Source: an uncultured Muribaculum sp.
Lineage (GTDB): Bacteria; Bacteroidota; Bacteroidia; Bacteroidales; Muribaculaceae
Assembly: GCA_947573015.1 (NCBI GenBank)
Contig: CANPDS010000012.1
Coordinates: 1-18,306 of the forward strand
DNA: 18,306 nucleotides
Direction of reading: 5' to 3'
This document shows positions 1-8,536 of this stretch, piece by piece (the first letter of the stretch is position 1; every line of letters begins with the position of its first letter). The notes under the pieces were generated by a model, which saw only the letters and a list, made by a program, of their open reading frames with translations, was not told the DNA's origin and made no database searches. Made by a program: the position numbers and the translations under genes.

Positions 1-2
1 TT

Positions 3-938
3 GCATGGTTCTATATGCCAGAATTTGGCATTGGCTATGTGTTCCTGAGCAATCTCATCGCCTCGGTGGTGACATTGATAATGCTTTTGCCGGATGTGGT
101 CCATGTGCCTGTGCGTTTTAATCAGCATCTTCTTAGGGAGATGCTGCGATACTCATTCCCGCTTCTGATCCTCGGTATTGCTGGGATCATGAATCAGACC
201 CTCGACAAGATTCTGTACCCGTATCTCGCACCTTCCGATGCTATGTCGGGGCTCGGTATATATGGCGCTAACTACAAGATTGCCATTGTAATGGTGATGT
301 TCATACAGGCATTCCGGTTCGCCTACGAACCGTTTATATTCTCCCAGAGCCGGGAACGTGGAGAGACTAAGCTACAGGCTTATCGCGATGCCATGAAATA
401 TTTTGTGATATTCGCACTCTTGATATTCCTCGGAGTGATGTATTATCTTGATCTGTTGCGTTACTTTGTGCAGCCTGCCTACTGGACGGGGTTGAGTGTG
501 GTTCCTGTAATCATGGCAGCCGAATTCTTCTTCGGGGTGTTCTTCAACCTGTCGCTCTGGTACAAGCTTACCGACCATACGATCTGGGGCACATGGTTCT
601 CGCTGCTTGGTCTGTCCGTTACTGTCGCGCTGAATATATTGCTTGTGCCGAGGATGGGATATATGGGGTGTGCATGGGCCGCATTCTGCTGTTACGGCGT
701 GATGATGATCGCAAGCTATTTCGTTGGCCGTGCAAAATATCCTATAGGATACGATGTGCCGCGGTTGTTATTCTATATGGCTGTTGCGGCCGTGCTCTAT
801 GTTGCGGGATGCTATGTCGATCTCGGCGCAGGATGGCTTAATATGCTGTATCGTACGGTACTTCTGGTTGTATATTGCATGATTGTAGGGCGCCGTGAGC
901 ATCTTACATTGTCTATGATAATTCCACGTCGAAAATGA
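3..938 (+). CDS. Oligosaccharide flippase (Wzx/MATE-like), 3' part
   Basis: This is the C-terminal 311 residues of a polytopic inner-membrane protein. The frame is open to the window edge, so the ATG at 15 is internal and the true start lies upstream. The chain is a series of hydrophobic helices joined by short basic loops, with a lone Asn-Gln-Thr-Leu-Asp-Lys stretch in the first complete helix pair and a basic tail. This matches the second half of polysaccharide-biosynthesis flippases of the MOP superfamily, which move undecaprenyl-linked oligosaccharide units across the inner membrane. Its stop codon overlaps the next start (ATGA), which implies translational coupling with the DUF389 gene, and a GT4 glycosyltransferase follows in the same direction. 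The transported glycan cannot be deduced. A different MOP-family exporter is possible but less likely beside a glycosyltransferase. Confidence 0.85.
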   Translation, partial: AWFYMPEFGIGYVFLSNLIASVVTLIMLLPDVVHVPVRFNQHLLREMLRYSFPLLILGIAGIMNQTLDKILYPYLAPSDAMSGLGIYGANYKIAIVMVMFIQAFRFAYEPFIFSQSRERGETKLQAYRDAMKYFVIFALLIFLGVMYYLDLLRYFVQPAYWTGLSVVPVIMAAEFFFGVFFNLSLWYKLTDHTIWGTWFSLLGLSVTVALNILLVPRMGYMGCAWAAFCCYGVMMIASYFVGRAKYPIGYDVPRLLFYMAVAAVLYVAGCYVDLGAGWLNMLYRTVLLVVYCMIVGRREHLTLSMIIPRRK

Positions 939-2317
939 AAAGATTTGATGTAAAGGCTTTTGCTGGTTCCGTCAGGAGCTACTTTGACCTCACTCCCTTT
1001 CTGATTCTGCAGGAAGATGCGGAGGAGGTGATCCGTGAAGGGGTGTCGTTCCGTGGCACTAACATGCTTATCCTTATCATCGCTATATTTATTGCCTCGC
1101 TGGGGCTGAATGTCAATTCCACGGCTGTGATTATCGGCGCCATGCTCATATCTCCCCTTATGGGTCCGATTATCGGGTTGGGTCTGGCGGTCGGGATCCA
1201 TGACTTCGATCTGATGAAGCGCTCTTTCCGCAATCTGTTCATGGCCGCGGCATTTTCAATAGCTACCTCTGCATTGTACTTCCTGATTTCACCGGTCAAT
1301 GAGGGGCATAGCGAGTTGCTGGCGCGTACGTCGCCTACCATTTACGACGTGCTTATCGGATTTTTCGGTGGTGCGGCAGGCATCATTGCCATCGGAAGCA
1401 AGAGCAAGGGCAACGTCATACCGGGGGTGGCTATCGCTACAGCCCTCATGCCCCCGCTCTGCACGGTTGGCTATGGACTGGCTACCTTGCAGATGAATTA
1501 TTTTCTCGGAGCGATATATCTTTTCTTCATCAATTCAGTTTTTATTGCCTGTGCAACCACTGTCGGCGTAAAGGCGATGAAGTACCACATAAAGGATTTT
1601 TCAAATCCATTGCGGGCACGGAGGGTGCGCCGTACGGTGTATACCATAGCTCTGCTTACCATGGTGCCGGCCGGGTTCATGACCTACCGCATGTATAGGG
1701 CAAGCACTTTTCAGGCCGCATGCGGACGCTTTGTTGACAAGGAATTTGATTTCGCTGACACTCAGGTGCTTTCGTACAAAGCTGTTGAGGATGGCATGGG
1801 ACAGCGGTCGTTGACGGTTACACTTATGGGCAAGGTGCTTCCGACCGACTCTCTTACGATGGCTCTTGACGAGAAACTCCCTTCGTTCGGGCTGGCCGGA
1901 ACGCGTCTACGCATTATTCAGGGTGACACAGGAGCTCCAATCAACACTGGAGAACTTACCTCATCGATGGTGCGCGACATATATCAGGTGACTCAGAACA
2001 CAATCAATGCCCAGCGTGCCGAGATTGATTCACTAAAGGCTGCTGCTGCCGTGACGGCACGCAATGATACGCTTGGTGCGGCTGTGACGCCCGAGATTAA
2101 GGTCCTGTTTCCACAGGTGCGTGATATCGCCATTGTGCGCAGTATAGTGAGCAATGTAGATACACGTATGCTCGATACGGTCAATGTGGCTCTCGTGCAG
2201 TACCGCACACCGATGCCTCATGCTCAGGAGGTGAAGTTTAAGGAATATCTTCAGGCGCGTCTTGGATATAATGAGATACAGATAGTTGCGGCCACTGCGC
2301 TGTCTGGCAAAAAATAA
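935..2317 (+). CDS. DUF389 family membrane protein
   Basis: A 460-aa protein. Residues 1-40 form a short cytosolic lead. About six to seven hydrophobic segments follow between residues 43 and 250. They include the DUF389 signature GAMLISPLMGPIIG (68-81) and a second conserved stretch, ALMPPLCTVGYGLA (170-183). Residues 255-460 are soluble, with an Ala/Glu-rich segment around 345-360 that may be a short coiled coil. DUF389 proteins occur widely in bacteria and archaea and their biochemical role is not established. The start is fixed by the 4-nt overlap with the flippase stop, and the next gene begins 16 nt after this stop, so all three are probably one transcript. Co-transcription suggests, but does not prove, a link to envelope or polysaccharide functions. 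Family assignment is firm; function is unknown. Confidence 0.88.
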   Translation: MKRFDVKAFAGSVRSYFDLTPFLILQEDAEEVIREGVSFRGTNMLILIIAIFIASLGLNVNSTAVIIGAMLISPLMGPIIGLGLAVGIHDFDLMKRSFRNLFMAAAFSIATSALYFLISPVNEGHSELLARTSPTIYDVLIGFFGGAAGIIAIGSKSKGNVIPGVAIATALMPPLCTVGYGLATLQMNYFLGAIYLFFINSVFIACATTVGVKAMKYHIKDFSNPLRARRVRRTVYTIALLTMVPAGFMTYRMYRASTFQAACGRFVDKEFDFADTQVLSYKAVEDGMGQRSLTVTLMGKVLPTDSLTMALDEKLPSFGLAGTRLRIIQGDTGAPINTGELTSSMVRDIYQVTQNTINAQRAEIDSLKAAAAVTARNDTLGAAVTPEIKVLFPQVRDIAIVRSIVSNVDTRMLDTVNVALVQYRTPMPHAQEVKFKEYLQARLGYNEIQIVAATALSGKK

Positions 2318-2333
2318 TTTTCGCGACTTACTT

Positions 2334-3428
2334 ATGAAAATACTCTATGACACCCAGGTGTTTGCCTGGCAACGCTACGGAGGCATATCGCGTTATTTTG
2401 TAGAATTGATGCGCCATTTGCCATCATCGGTACGTCCTGTCATTCCGGCTCCTTTCTTTAGTGAAAACGGGTATCTGGACGATCTGGGGGTAAAACTTCC
2501 GGTAAAACGTCTTGAGATCGGTTCATTCAGGCTGCGGAAGAAACTCTACGAATGGGCTGATAATTCCATGGCGCGGCAGCAACTGCGTGGTGGCGACTTC
2601 GATCTGTTCCATCCAACTTACTACAACGATTATTTCCTTTCGTCGCTTGGTAAGAAACCGTTTGTGCTCACCATCCATGATTTTACCCATGAGCGGTATC
2701 CCGATCTTCTGCCTGATGCACGTAAGGTTATACGCCGTAAGGAGAAACTGGCGAGAGCGGCCACACGAATCATAGCCATAAGTGAGAATACCCGGCGTGA
2801 TATAATTGATTATTACGGCATTGATGCTGATAAGATTGATGTGATACATCATGGATATTCATCATTGGCTACCCACAGGACACCGGTGGATGGGATCGAG
2901 GCTCCCTATCTGCTTTTTGTAGGTGACCGTCGCCGGTATAAGAATTTCAAGGGACTCGCTGAGGCTTTTGCGGAACTGTCGCGTCAGGATACATCGCTGA
3001 AACTTGTATGCGCCGGAGCCCCATTCTCGGCTGAAGAGCATAAATTGCTTAATTCTTTGGGGATCGCACGGCAATGCATGGCGGTTGAGGCATCCAATTC
3101 ACAATTGCTTTGGCTTTATGCCAATGCGGAATGTTTTGTATACCCTTCGCTTTATGAGGGATTTGGACTCCCTGTGCTTGAGGCGTTTGGCGCAGGATGT
3201 CCTGTGGCAGTAAGTTCAACGAGCTGTTTCCCGGAGGTGGCCCGCGATGGAGCCGCTTATTTCGATCCTGCTGACAGCAAGGATATTGCTGCGGCAGTAT
3301 CTACGATTCTTGATGATGAGTCGGTGGCCCGCAATCTTACCCGCCGTGCGTCGGCGATCCTGCGCGATTACTCATGGCAGCGTACCGCGCAACAGACTGT
3401 CGTAGCTTACCGTGCTGCCCTCAGATAA
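2334..3428 (+). CDS. Glycosyltransferase family 4 (GT-B fold)
   Basis: A 364-aa cytosolic glycosyltransferase that probably adds a sugar from a nucleotide-sugar donor to a growing surface glycan. The N-terminal acceptor-binding lobe begins MKILYDTQVF and carries the glycine-rich loop YGGISRYF (15-22), usual in GT4 enzymes. The C-terminal donor lobe starts near residue 190 (LLFVGDRRRYKN) and contains the EX7E motif as E275-GFGLPVL-E283, followed by GCPVAVSS. The frame extends upstream to an ATG at 2286, but that start would lie inside the DUF389 coding region and add 16 residues with no family likeness. The ATG at 2334, 16 nt after the preceding stop and opening directly on the first beta strand, is preferred. 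Retaining chemistry is expected from the family. Donor sugar and linkage cannot be read from the sequence. Confidence 0.9.
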   Translation: MKILYDTQVFAWQRYGGISRYFVELMRHLPSSVRPVIPAPFFSENGYLDDLGVKLPVKRLEIGSFRLRKKLYEWADNSMARQQLRGGDFDLFHPTYYNDYFLSSLGKKPFVLTIHDFTHERYPDLLPDARKVIRRKEKLARAATRIIAISENTRRDIIDYYGIDADKIDVIHHGYSSLATHRTPVDGIEAPYLLFVGDRRRYKNFKGLAEAFAELSRQDTSLKLVCAGAPFSAEEHKLLNSLGIARQCMAVEASNSQLLWLYANAECFVYPSLYEGFGLPVLEAFGAGCPVAVSSTSCFPEVARDGAAYFDPADSKDIAAAVSTILDDESVARNLTRRASAILRDYSWQRTAQQTVVAYRAALR

Positions 3429-3463
3429 TTTGGTGCGTCCACTCTAAACAGATGTATCAGACT

Positions 3464-3537
3464 GGGAGCGGGCGCATAAAGGTAGCTCCCTACTGATCAC
3501 AGCATCGGCGATATGCCTCGAAATCCTAAAGCCGATG
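3464..3537. terminator. Two hairpins between convergent genes (weak terminator candidates)
   Basis: The 157-nt gap between the convergent GT4 and 603-aa protein genes holds two inverted repeats. One pairs GGGAGC (3464-3469) with GCTCCC (3485-3490), and an outer ATCAG/CTGAT pair (3456-3460 and 3493-3497) could extend it across an internal loop. The other pairs CATCGGC (3503-3509) with GCCGATG (3531-3537). Neither has a T-run on either side, so intrinsic termination is only a guess from their location. The rest of the gap shows nothing recognisable. Confidence 0.35.
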
Positions 3538-3585
3538 GGGTGATTGTATAACGATGTTATGTTTATATAATGTGTATGGAGGTGC

Positions 3586-5397
3586 TTAGCGCGATACTGA
3601 CACTTTGAATGTGGCGTTGCCTATCTTCACAACATATATTGCCGGAGGCAGTGTGTAAAATGCTGTAACATCCGGATTGTTGTCGACGATCATGCGCTGG
3701 CCGGAGGTGTTGTATATCTCGACAGTGGCACAGAGCGGATTCATTACGTTTACTCCTCCGTTTGTCGCCGATACCTTGGCCTGACTTGCAGCATCAGCTG
3801 TTTCATCGATTGAAGAAGTGCCACGGTCTACCCATACTACATTTGATGGGTCGCTGAATATTTCCGGAATCTGGCGCACGGCTCCAGCATCATGGCGCAC
3901 AGCCCATGATGCACGAACGTAATATGCGATCCGGTCGGCATCCTCGGCTCTGAGATTTGTTACTTCGGCGGAGGTGCCGGGTGTGATCATGGTGCGTATG
4001 GGCGTGATCATTGATGCACCTTCCGGAAGCTCTACCGAGACTTTAAGGTTGTCGATAAACATTCGGCCCGGCTCTTCACTGGTGATGACGATATAACTTG
4101 ATTTGCTTCCCTGAGTGAGCGTGAATGTATATGTCTCCGGATCCTCGGTAACTGTAAACTCTTGGGTGTCAACAAACCCGATGCTGCTGTTATTGTCGGT
4201 GAGGCGTACCATGGCATTTTTCAGTCCTTGACGGGAGAATGCGGTGAATGATACTTTTACGGTGCCGCCACAAGCCGACAGATCGAGCGCCGGAGATTGC
4301 AGGAAGGCCTGCCCGAACAGGTTTATATCCTGATTGTTTATTCCGATCATACCTTTTGCAAGCAATGGCATGTTGGACATCCAGTCGCCGTCGAATAGCC
4401 ATTCCAGTTCGCGCTGGGGGGCATCTATGGTACCTGTCGATTCTATTTCAGAAAAGTCTGTGTCGGTGATCGTGTATATGCCGTCAGCGGTGGCTGTATG
4501 GTGTTTTACTGTATGGAGGTAATATTGTGTGGCCAGCTCGCTGGTAGTCCAGTGGGCTGTGAATTTATCAGCAGATGCCCCTGTGGCTTCTTGGGCTACT
4601 ACTGGTTTTACATCGTCGGCTGTCGGAGCGACGGTGATTACTGACGATGGTTGTGATACGGCATCGCCCGATTTTGCTGATATAGTGTAGTAATAAGGCA
4701 TGTCATACTGTCCTTCGGTGACTCTGTAGGTTGTGCCTGTCACCTCTTTGTCCTGCACGATATAGCGGCGTGAGAATACTGTGGTGCTGACATTATAGTC
4801 AAGCGTGAACACATTTATCAGATATGATTTGGCATTTTGGGTCTCCAACCAGTTGACATTAAAGCCATCGCGTGTGAAATTGGAGGCCGGAAGGGCCTGA
4901 GGTATACCTATGCCGCTGTCATCGACTACGATATCATCGATCAGCATGTCGCAATAGGCGGAGAAACAGATTAAAGTGTTGTTGCTCCCTCCGCTTATGC
5001 CTGAACCGGATGACAGTGCGATGGTATATTGCTCCCATTCCGAGGAAATATATCCTGACGAGAATCCGCTGTTTGAATCCATAATGAGATAGAATGCTCC
5101 TGGGGTGTCTGATTTTGCACGGAATGTTATGGCGTAATTGCCGGAGTTGCCTGACAGGTCGACCGACGGAGTCGAGATCTGACCTCCAGCGCTGATAAAG
5201 GCGCAACCTCCGGCCTGATTTACGGATATCCCGCTCCAACCGGGCTGTTGAGTGACGGCGTCAAAATCTGAAATGGCCACAGGGGAGCTTTCGGTTCCCT
5301 CTGTAAACTTATCGAAGTTTTCAGATATCACGACTTTGGCTGATGCAATATTGGCGCATATGGCCAAAGCAAGGATAAGGGTAAAATACTTTTTCAT
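3586..5397 (-). CDS. Secreted jelly-roll/Fn3 surface protein with T9SS-like C-terminal module
   Basis: A 603-aa exported protein with no catalytic motif I can recognise. A signal peptide (1-20, ending IASA) precedes a first jelly-roll-like domain (about 24-158) of the choice-of-anchor or carbohydrate-binding type, marked by 'ENFD' near its start, TPSVDLSG (76-83) and MLIDDIVV (151-158). An Fn3-like domain follows (about 168-257), then a second Fn3-like stretch (from about 265). A second jelly roll (about 313-456) repeats the pattern with SPALDLS (368-374) and MFIDNLKV (446-453), which points to internal duplication. The C-terminus (about 541-603) reads VEIYNTSGQRM, then IYVVKIGN, ending KVSVSR; this resembles the T9SS type A sorting domain. 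Secretion across the outer membrane and glycan or host binding are inferences. A consensus promoter lies 30 nt upstream, and the gene is divergent from the LRR protein. Confidence 0.8.
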   Translation of the reverse strand: MKKYFTLILALAICANIASAKVVISENFDKFTEGTESSPVAISDFDAVTQQPGWSGISVNQAGGCAFISAGGQISTPSVDLSGNSGNYAITFRAKSDTPGAFYLIMDSNSGFSSGYISSEWEQYTIALSSGSGISGGSNNTLICFSAYCDMLIDDIVVDDSGIGIPQALPASNFTRDGFNVNWLETQNAKSYLINVFTLDYNVSTTVFSRRYIVQDKEVTGTTYRVTEGQYDMPYYYTISAKSGDAVSQPSSVITVAPTADDVKPVVAQEATGASADKFTAHWTTSELATQYYLHTVKHHTATADGIYTITDTDFSEIESTGTIDAPQRELEWLFDGDWMSNMPLLAKGMIGINNQDINLFGQAFLQSPALDLSACGGTVKVSFTAFSRQGLKNAMVRLTDNNSSIGFVDTQEFTVTEDPETYTFTLTQGSKSSYIVITSEEPGRMFIDNLKVSVELPEGASMITPIRTMITPGTSAEVTNLRAEDADRIAYYVRASWAVRHDAGAVRQIPEIFSDPSNVVWVDRGTSSIDETADAASQAKVSATNGGVNVMNPLCATVEIYNTSGQRMIVDNNPDVTAFYTLPPAIYVVKIGNATFKVSVSR

Positions 5398-5426
5398 TTT
5401 GCAAGTGTAAAAGCTGAGATATTTGG

Positions 5427-5457
5427 CAAATATATTAATAAATAGTCATTAAGACAA
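5427..5457 (-). promoter_or_regulatory. Bacteroidetes-type promoter for the 603-aa surface protein
   Basis: On the - strand, TTG (5457-5455), a 20-nt spacer and TATATTTG (5434-5427) match the Bacteroidetes sigma consensus of TTG and TAnnTTTG with the usual spacing. The expected transcription start is near 5420, giving a leader of about 20-25 nt before the ATG at 5397. Confidence 0.65.
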
Positions 5458-5617
5458 CAGAATGGATGATGTTTTGAATTGGTGGAAGCGGTTGCTGCCG
5501 GATTGTATATGTCATGTTATGGGGGAGTATCTGAACAATTGTATTGTATATATAGGGATTTATGGGTGAAAACTTACAAAATTTCTGTTGAATTCTATCT
5601 TTTTGATTAAAAAGACA

Positions 5618-5625
5618 TATATTTG
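5618..5625 (+). promoter_or_regulatory. -7 promoter element for the LRR protein
   Basis: TATATTTG matches TAnnTTTG exactly and lies 42 nt before the ATG at 5668. No TTG falls at the usual 17-23 nt spacing upstream, so the -33 element is weak or absent; a TTTG at 5602-5605 is too close. The box helps decide the gene start, because a TTG start codon at 5623 would fall inside it. The rest of the 270-nt divergent region (5398-5667) shows no other recognisable element. Confidence 0.5.
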
Positions 5626-5667
5626 CAGTGTCTTTTCAAATCTATACAATATATATCCTTACAAAAC

Positions 5668-8028
5668 ATGAACCAATTCTACAATCTTATTCGCTTGCCA
5701 ATGGTCGGAATGGCTCTTGCTGTGTCGTCCACCATTTTTGCAGAAACAGTTCAGGTCGATGATTTTTATTACGACATTGATCCTGCATCATCTACAGCAG
5801 TACTTGCCCGCAATGCCGCTTACTCTTCAATGACAGATGTAAATATTCCGGGCACAATTACCGTTGACGGAACAGACTATACCGTTACATCAATCGCACA
5901 GCAGGCATTCCAGGAGTGTGCTGTAGAGCGTCTGACTATCGGAGAGGGCGTGACTGAAATCGCAAAATGGGCGTTTTATGGATGTGCTTCCCTTGAAGAT
6001 ATCAAATTGCCGTCAACGCTTACATCGGTGTTGGGTAGTGCGTTCTCTAAATGTTCAGAAGTAAAGACGCTGGTTCTTCCTGACAATCTTACAGATATCG
6101 ATTCTTATGGATTCGGCAATATGACAAGCCTTGTAGAGCTGACACTTCCCGTCAACATGAAAGTCTTGTCAAACAATGCTTTTAACAATTGTTCAAGCCT
6201 ATATACTATCCATTTCAACGATGGGCTCGAATCAATTGAAGGAAATGCATTCTATGGATGTGGTATGACCAAGATTACCCTTCCTGATGGATTGAAAACC
6301 ATCGGTACCGGAGCTTTTTCGAATTGCACCAAGCTTGTGACCATGGAATTGCCGGCATCGCTCACCGATATAGGTCCTCAGGCTTTTTATAAGTGTGGCT
6401 CTCTTTCTAAGATATCATTGCCAGAGAATCTAAAATCGCTTGGGATGGGAGCATTCTATGAGTGTACTTCATTGGGTGCAGTCACTCTTCCTCAGTCGAT
6501 CTCATTTATTGATTCCAACTGTTTTTATGGATGTTCGGCCCTTGAGAGCATTGAAATTCCGGAGAGTATTACTGTTTTGAGCAGCGGCATGTTCTACCAT
6601 TGTTCAAGCCTGAGTGATGTGAAACTCCATGATGGCATAACTGAGATTGGCAGCTCTGCATTCTATGGGTGCAGCAGTCTCAAATTGATTGACCTCCCTA
6701 AACATCTGAAAAAGATCAGCAAGAGCATGTTCAACCGTGCCGGACTTATTGATATTGTTATTCCCGACGAGGTGACTACCATTGAGGATAATGCTTTTTA
6801 CCTTTGCGAGTCGCTTGAAACTCTATTCATTTCGGAGAATGTAGATTCAATCGGTGATGTGATTTTACTGGGTTGTACAAAATTGCAGGATATCGGAGTG
6901 TCGGAGTTGAATCCTGTATATGCCGACATATCCGGTGTGCTTGTCAATAAAGATGAGACACGCCTTATCGCTTATCCGGCCGGACGTACCGAGGTATACG
7001 AAATGCCGGAAACCATCACCGAGATCGATGGTTATGTTTTCAACAGCAATCCCAATATCTCAGGTATCGTATTCTCGAAAAATCTCAAGACTATCGGAAT
7101 GTCGCAGTTCTATGGCGCTACGGGTCTTTCCGACATATATTTCCCTGATGCTTTGGAGTATCTGGGCGATATGGCTTTCTTCTTTAATTCAAGCATAAAA
7201 TCTATCCGTCTGCCCAATAATGATCTGATCATTGGCAATAATGCTTTGTCGGCAACGGGCATATCTAAGTTGGTGTTTCCCGAGGGTATTACTACAATCG
7301 GTATCACCGAGGACAATGCATTCTCAATCATGGGCTCATGCAGCTCGATGGAGTGGATGAGCATACCTTCAACCATCAAGACAATGAGTCCTCTTGGGTC
7401 GGGATGCGGCAATATGTCTACATTCTACTGTTTCGCAGTTGAGCCGCCGGTGCTTAAGGGACGCAATGTAGTGGATATCACTGCTGAAGTAAAGGTGCCG
7501 AAAGGCTCTGCTGAAGCATATGCCGCTGCATGGTCAACGTTGTATCCTAATCTCACATATGACGATGTGCTGCCGGTCGGTGCTGAAATCAGTGTGGAGG
7601 ATGGCTCCGCCACATTGGCATGGGTAGCTTACTCAGATGATATTTATACCGCTACACCGGTACGTTATGATGTAAGACTATCCAAGGGCAGCGAGGTTAT
7701 AGTGGAAGATGCGATTACCGGCGACAAGGTTATGAAGGGCGACATGAGCTATACTTTCAACAATCTGTCGGCCGATGATACTTACACCTATGAGCTGAAA
7801 GGCTACAATGACGAGGATCAGGTGACAATATTCTATACCGGCAATATAAATATGGCCTCTTCGGGTATCGAAGGTGTTGTCGAGAGCGTTAATGGCGAAA
7901 TTGTAGCCCGTGAGTATTACGGTCTATCCGGACAGAAAGTCGTTACTCCACAAAATGGAGCTCTTTATATAGTGAAGACCATCTATGCAGATGGCACTGT
8001 TTCTACCGCCAAGCAGATTGTAAAATAA
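5668..8028 (+). CDS. BspA-like leucine-rich repeat (LRR_5) surface protein
   Basis: A 786-aa exported protein. The signal peptide (1-25, ending TIFA) leads to a short beta region. About 20 LRR_5 repeats of 22-23 residues follow, each close to 'IGxxAFYxCxSLxxIxLPxxLTx'. Near the fifteenth repeat the array is interrupted by an NPVYADISGVLVNKDET module, a usual feature of BspA-type arrays. A terminal cap, VKVPKGSAEAYAAAW, ends the array, then comes an Fn3-like domain and a C-terminal module (YYGLSGQKVV, then GALYIVK, ending KQIVK) of the T9SS-sorting type. BspA-like proteins in oral and gut anaerobes bind host proteins or other bacteria; that role is inferred here. The frame is open to a TTG at 5623, but the ATG at 5668 is chosen because it lies downstream of the promoter box and opens directly on the signal peptide. 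A strong terminator follows. Confidence 0.92.
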   Translation: MNQFYNLIRLPMVGMALAVSSTIFAETVQVDDFYYDIDPASSTAVLARNAAYSSMTDVNIPGTITVDGTDYTVTSIAQQAFQECAVERLTIGEGVTEIAKWAFYGCASLEDIKLPSTLTSVLGSAFSKCSEVKTLVLPDNLTDIDSYGFGNMTSLVELTLPVNMKVLSNNAFNNCSSLYTIHFNDGLESIEGNAFYGCGMTKITLPDGLKTIGTGAFSNCTKLVTMELPASLTDIGPQAFYKCGSLSKISLPENLKSLGMGAFYECTSLGAVTLPQSISFIDSNCFYGCSALESIEIPESITVLSSGMFYHCSSLSDVKLHDGITEIGSSAFYGCSSLKLIDLPKHLKKISKSMFNRAGLIDIVIPDEVTTIEDNAFYLCESLETLFISENVDSIGDVILLGCTKLQDIGVSELNPVYADISGVLVNKDETRLIAYPAGRTEVYEMPETITEIDGYVFNSNPNISGIVFSKNLKTIGMSQFYGATGLSDIYFPDALEYLGDMAFFFNSSIKSIRLPNNDLIIGNNALSATGISKLVFPEGITTIGITEDNAFSIMGSCSSMEWMSIPSTIKTMSPLGSGCGNMSTFYCFAVEPPVLKGRNVVDITAEVKVPKGSAEAYAAAWSTLYPNLTYDDVLPVGAEISVEDGSATLAWVAYSDDIYTATPVRYDVRLSKGSEVIVEDAITGDKVMKGDMSYTFNNLSADDTYTYELKGYNDEDQVTIFYTGNINMASSGIEGVVESVNGEIVAREYYGLSGQKVVTPQNGALYIVKTIYADGTVSTAKQIVK

Positions 8029-8065
8029 GAGGGTGTTTAATCATAAAAATTATCATGTATAAATC

Positions 8066-8099
8066 AAGCGCGCCAGTCATTTTCTGGCGCGCTTTTTTT
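8066..8099 (+). terminator. Rho-independent terminator of the LRR gene
   Basis: A perfect 11-bp stem, AAGCGCGCCAG (8066-8076) with CTGGCGCGCTT (8084-8094), closes a 7-nt loop and runs into seven Ts (8093-8099). It starts 37 nt after the LRR stop codon and separates that gene from the small gene at 8208. Confidence 0.92.
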
Positions 8100-8207
8100 A
8101 TGGCAATATGCTTGAGGTTGTTTTAATGGAGTATCGTGAAGAACTAAGTAGGATAGAAATATGTTGGAATGTAAACAAATAGTATATAGGCATATAAATA
8201 TTTGATC

Positions 8208-8444
8208 ATGACTGACAAGATTTCATACGATGAACGTAAGGAGTTGCCCGATAGCGTGTTCGGGCTTCCCGAGAGACGTGAGTATCCAATGCCTGATGCC
8301 GCACATGTGCGTGCTGCAGAGGCTTATTTCAGATATTGTCCTGAGGAACTGAAGCCAAAGCTTGCCAAGGCAATTTTGGCGCGTGCCAAGGAGTATGGCG
8401 TGGATGTGGAGAGTCCGACAGTGCTTGGCTACGCCCGTATGTAG
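8208..8444 (+). CDS. Small conserved protein, resembles DUF6582
   Basis: A 78-aa soluble protein with no signal peptide or membrane segment. It contains ELPDSVFGLPERREYPMPDA (residues 13-32), then a helical stretch (about 34-64) ending AKAILARAKEYGVDVE. The order 'LPDSxFxLP-RR-YPxxDxxHxRxA' followed by 'RAKxxG' resembles, from memory, the DUF6582 domain found in some phage-associated and actinobacterial proteins; its function is not known to me. The frame also permits a TTG at 8202, but the ATG at 8208 is preferred. The gene stands alone between a terminator and a bidirectional hairpin, so it is probably monocistronic. No exact promoter match was found in 8100-8207. The length is complete for such a domain. 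It is probably a real gene, given its family-like motif and clean flanks. Confidence 0.7.
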   Translation: MTDKISYDERKELPDSVFGLPERREYPMPDAAHVRAAEAYFRYCPEELKPKLAKAILARAKEYGVDVESPTVLGYARM

Positions 8445-8456
8445 TCGGGCCGATTA

Positions 8457-8512
8457 CTTCATAATATAGCGGCGTGCCCGAAAATATTCAGGCACGCCGC
8501 TATATTATGAAG
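8457..8512. terminator. Perfect 22-bp inverted repeat, bidirectional terminator
   Basis: Positions 8457-8478 and 8491-8512 are exact reverse complements of 22 nt around a 12-nt loop. The GC-rich core (GCGGCGTGCC) is flanked on both outer sides by an AT-rich arm. The repeat lies between the 3' ends of the convergent small gene and the GH13 gene, 12 and 24 nt from their stops. A shared terminator is the simplest reading. The lack of a long pure T-run keeps a slight doubt. Confidence 0.82.
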
Positions 8513-8536
8513 ATCAACAGATGTTGTGTGGACGGG

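Noticed and set aside
5779..7600. DNA tandem repeats in the LRR gene as a possible recombination or CRISPR-like array
   Set aside because: The repeat is at the protein level (22-23 residue LRR_5 units). The DNA copies are well diverged and have no spacer structure.
8191..8207. Promoter box directly before the small DUF6582-like gene (TAAATATTTG)
   Set aside because: The spacing within the box is wrong by two bases for TAnnTTTG and no suitable TTG lies upstream.
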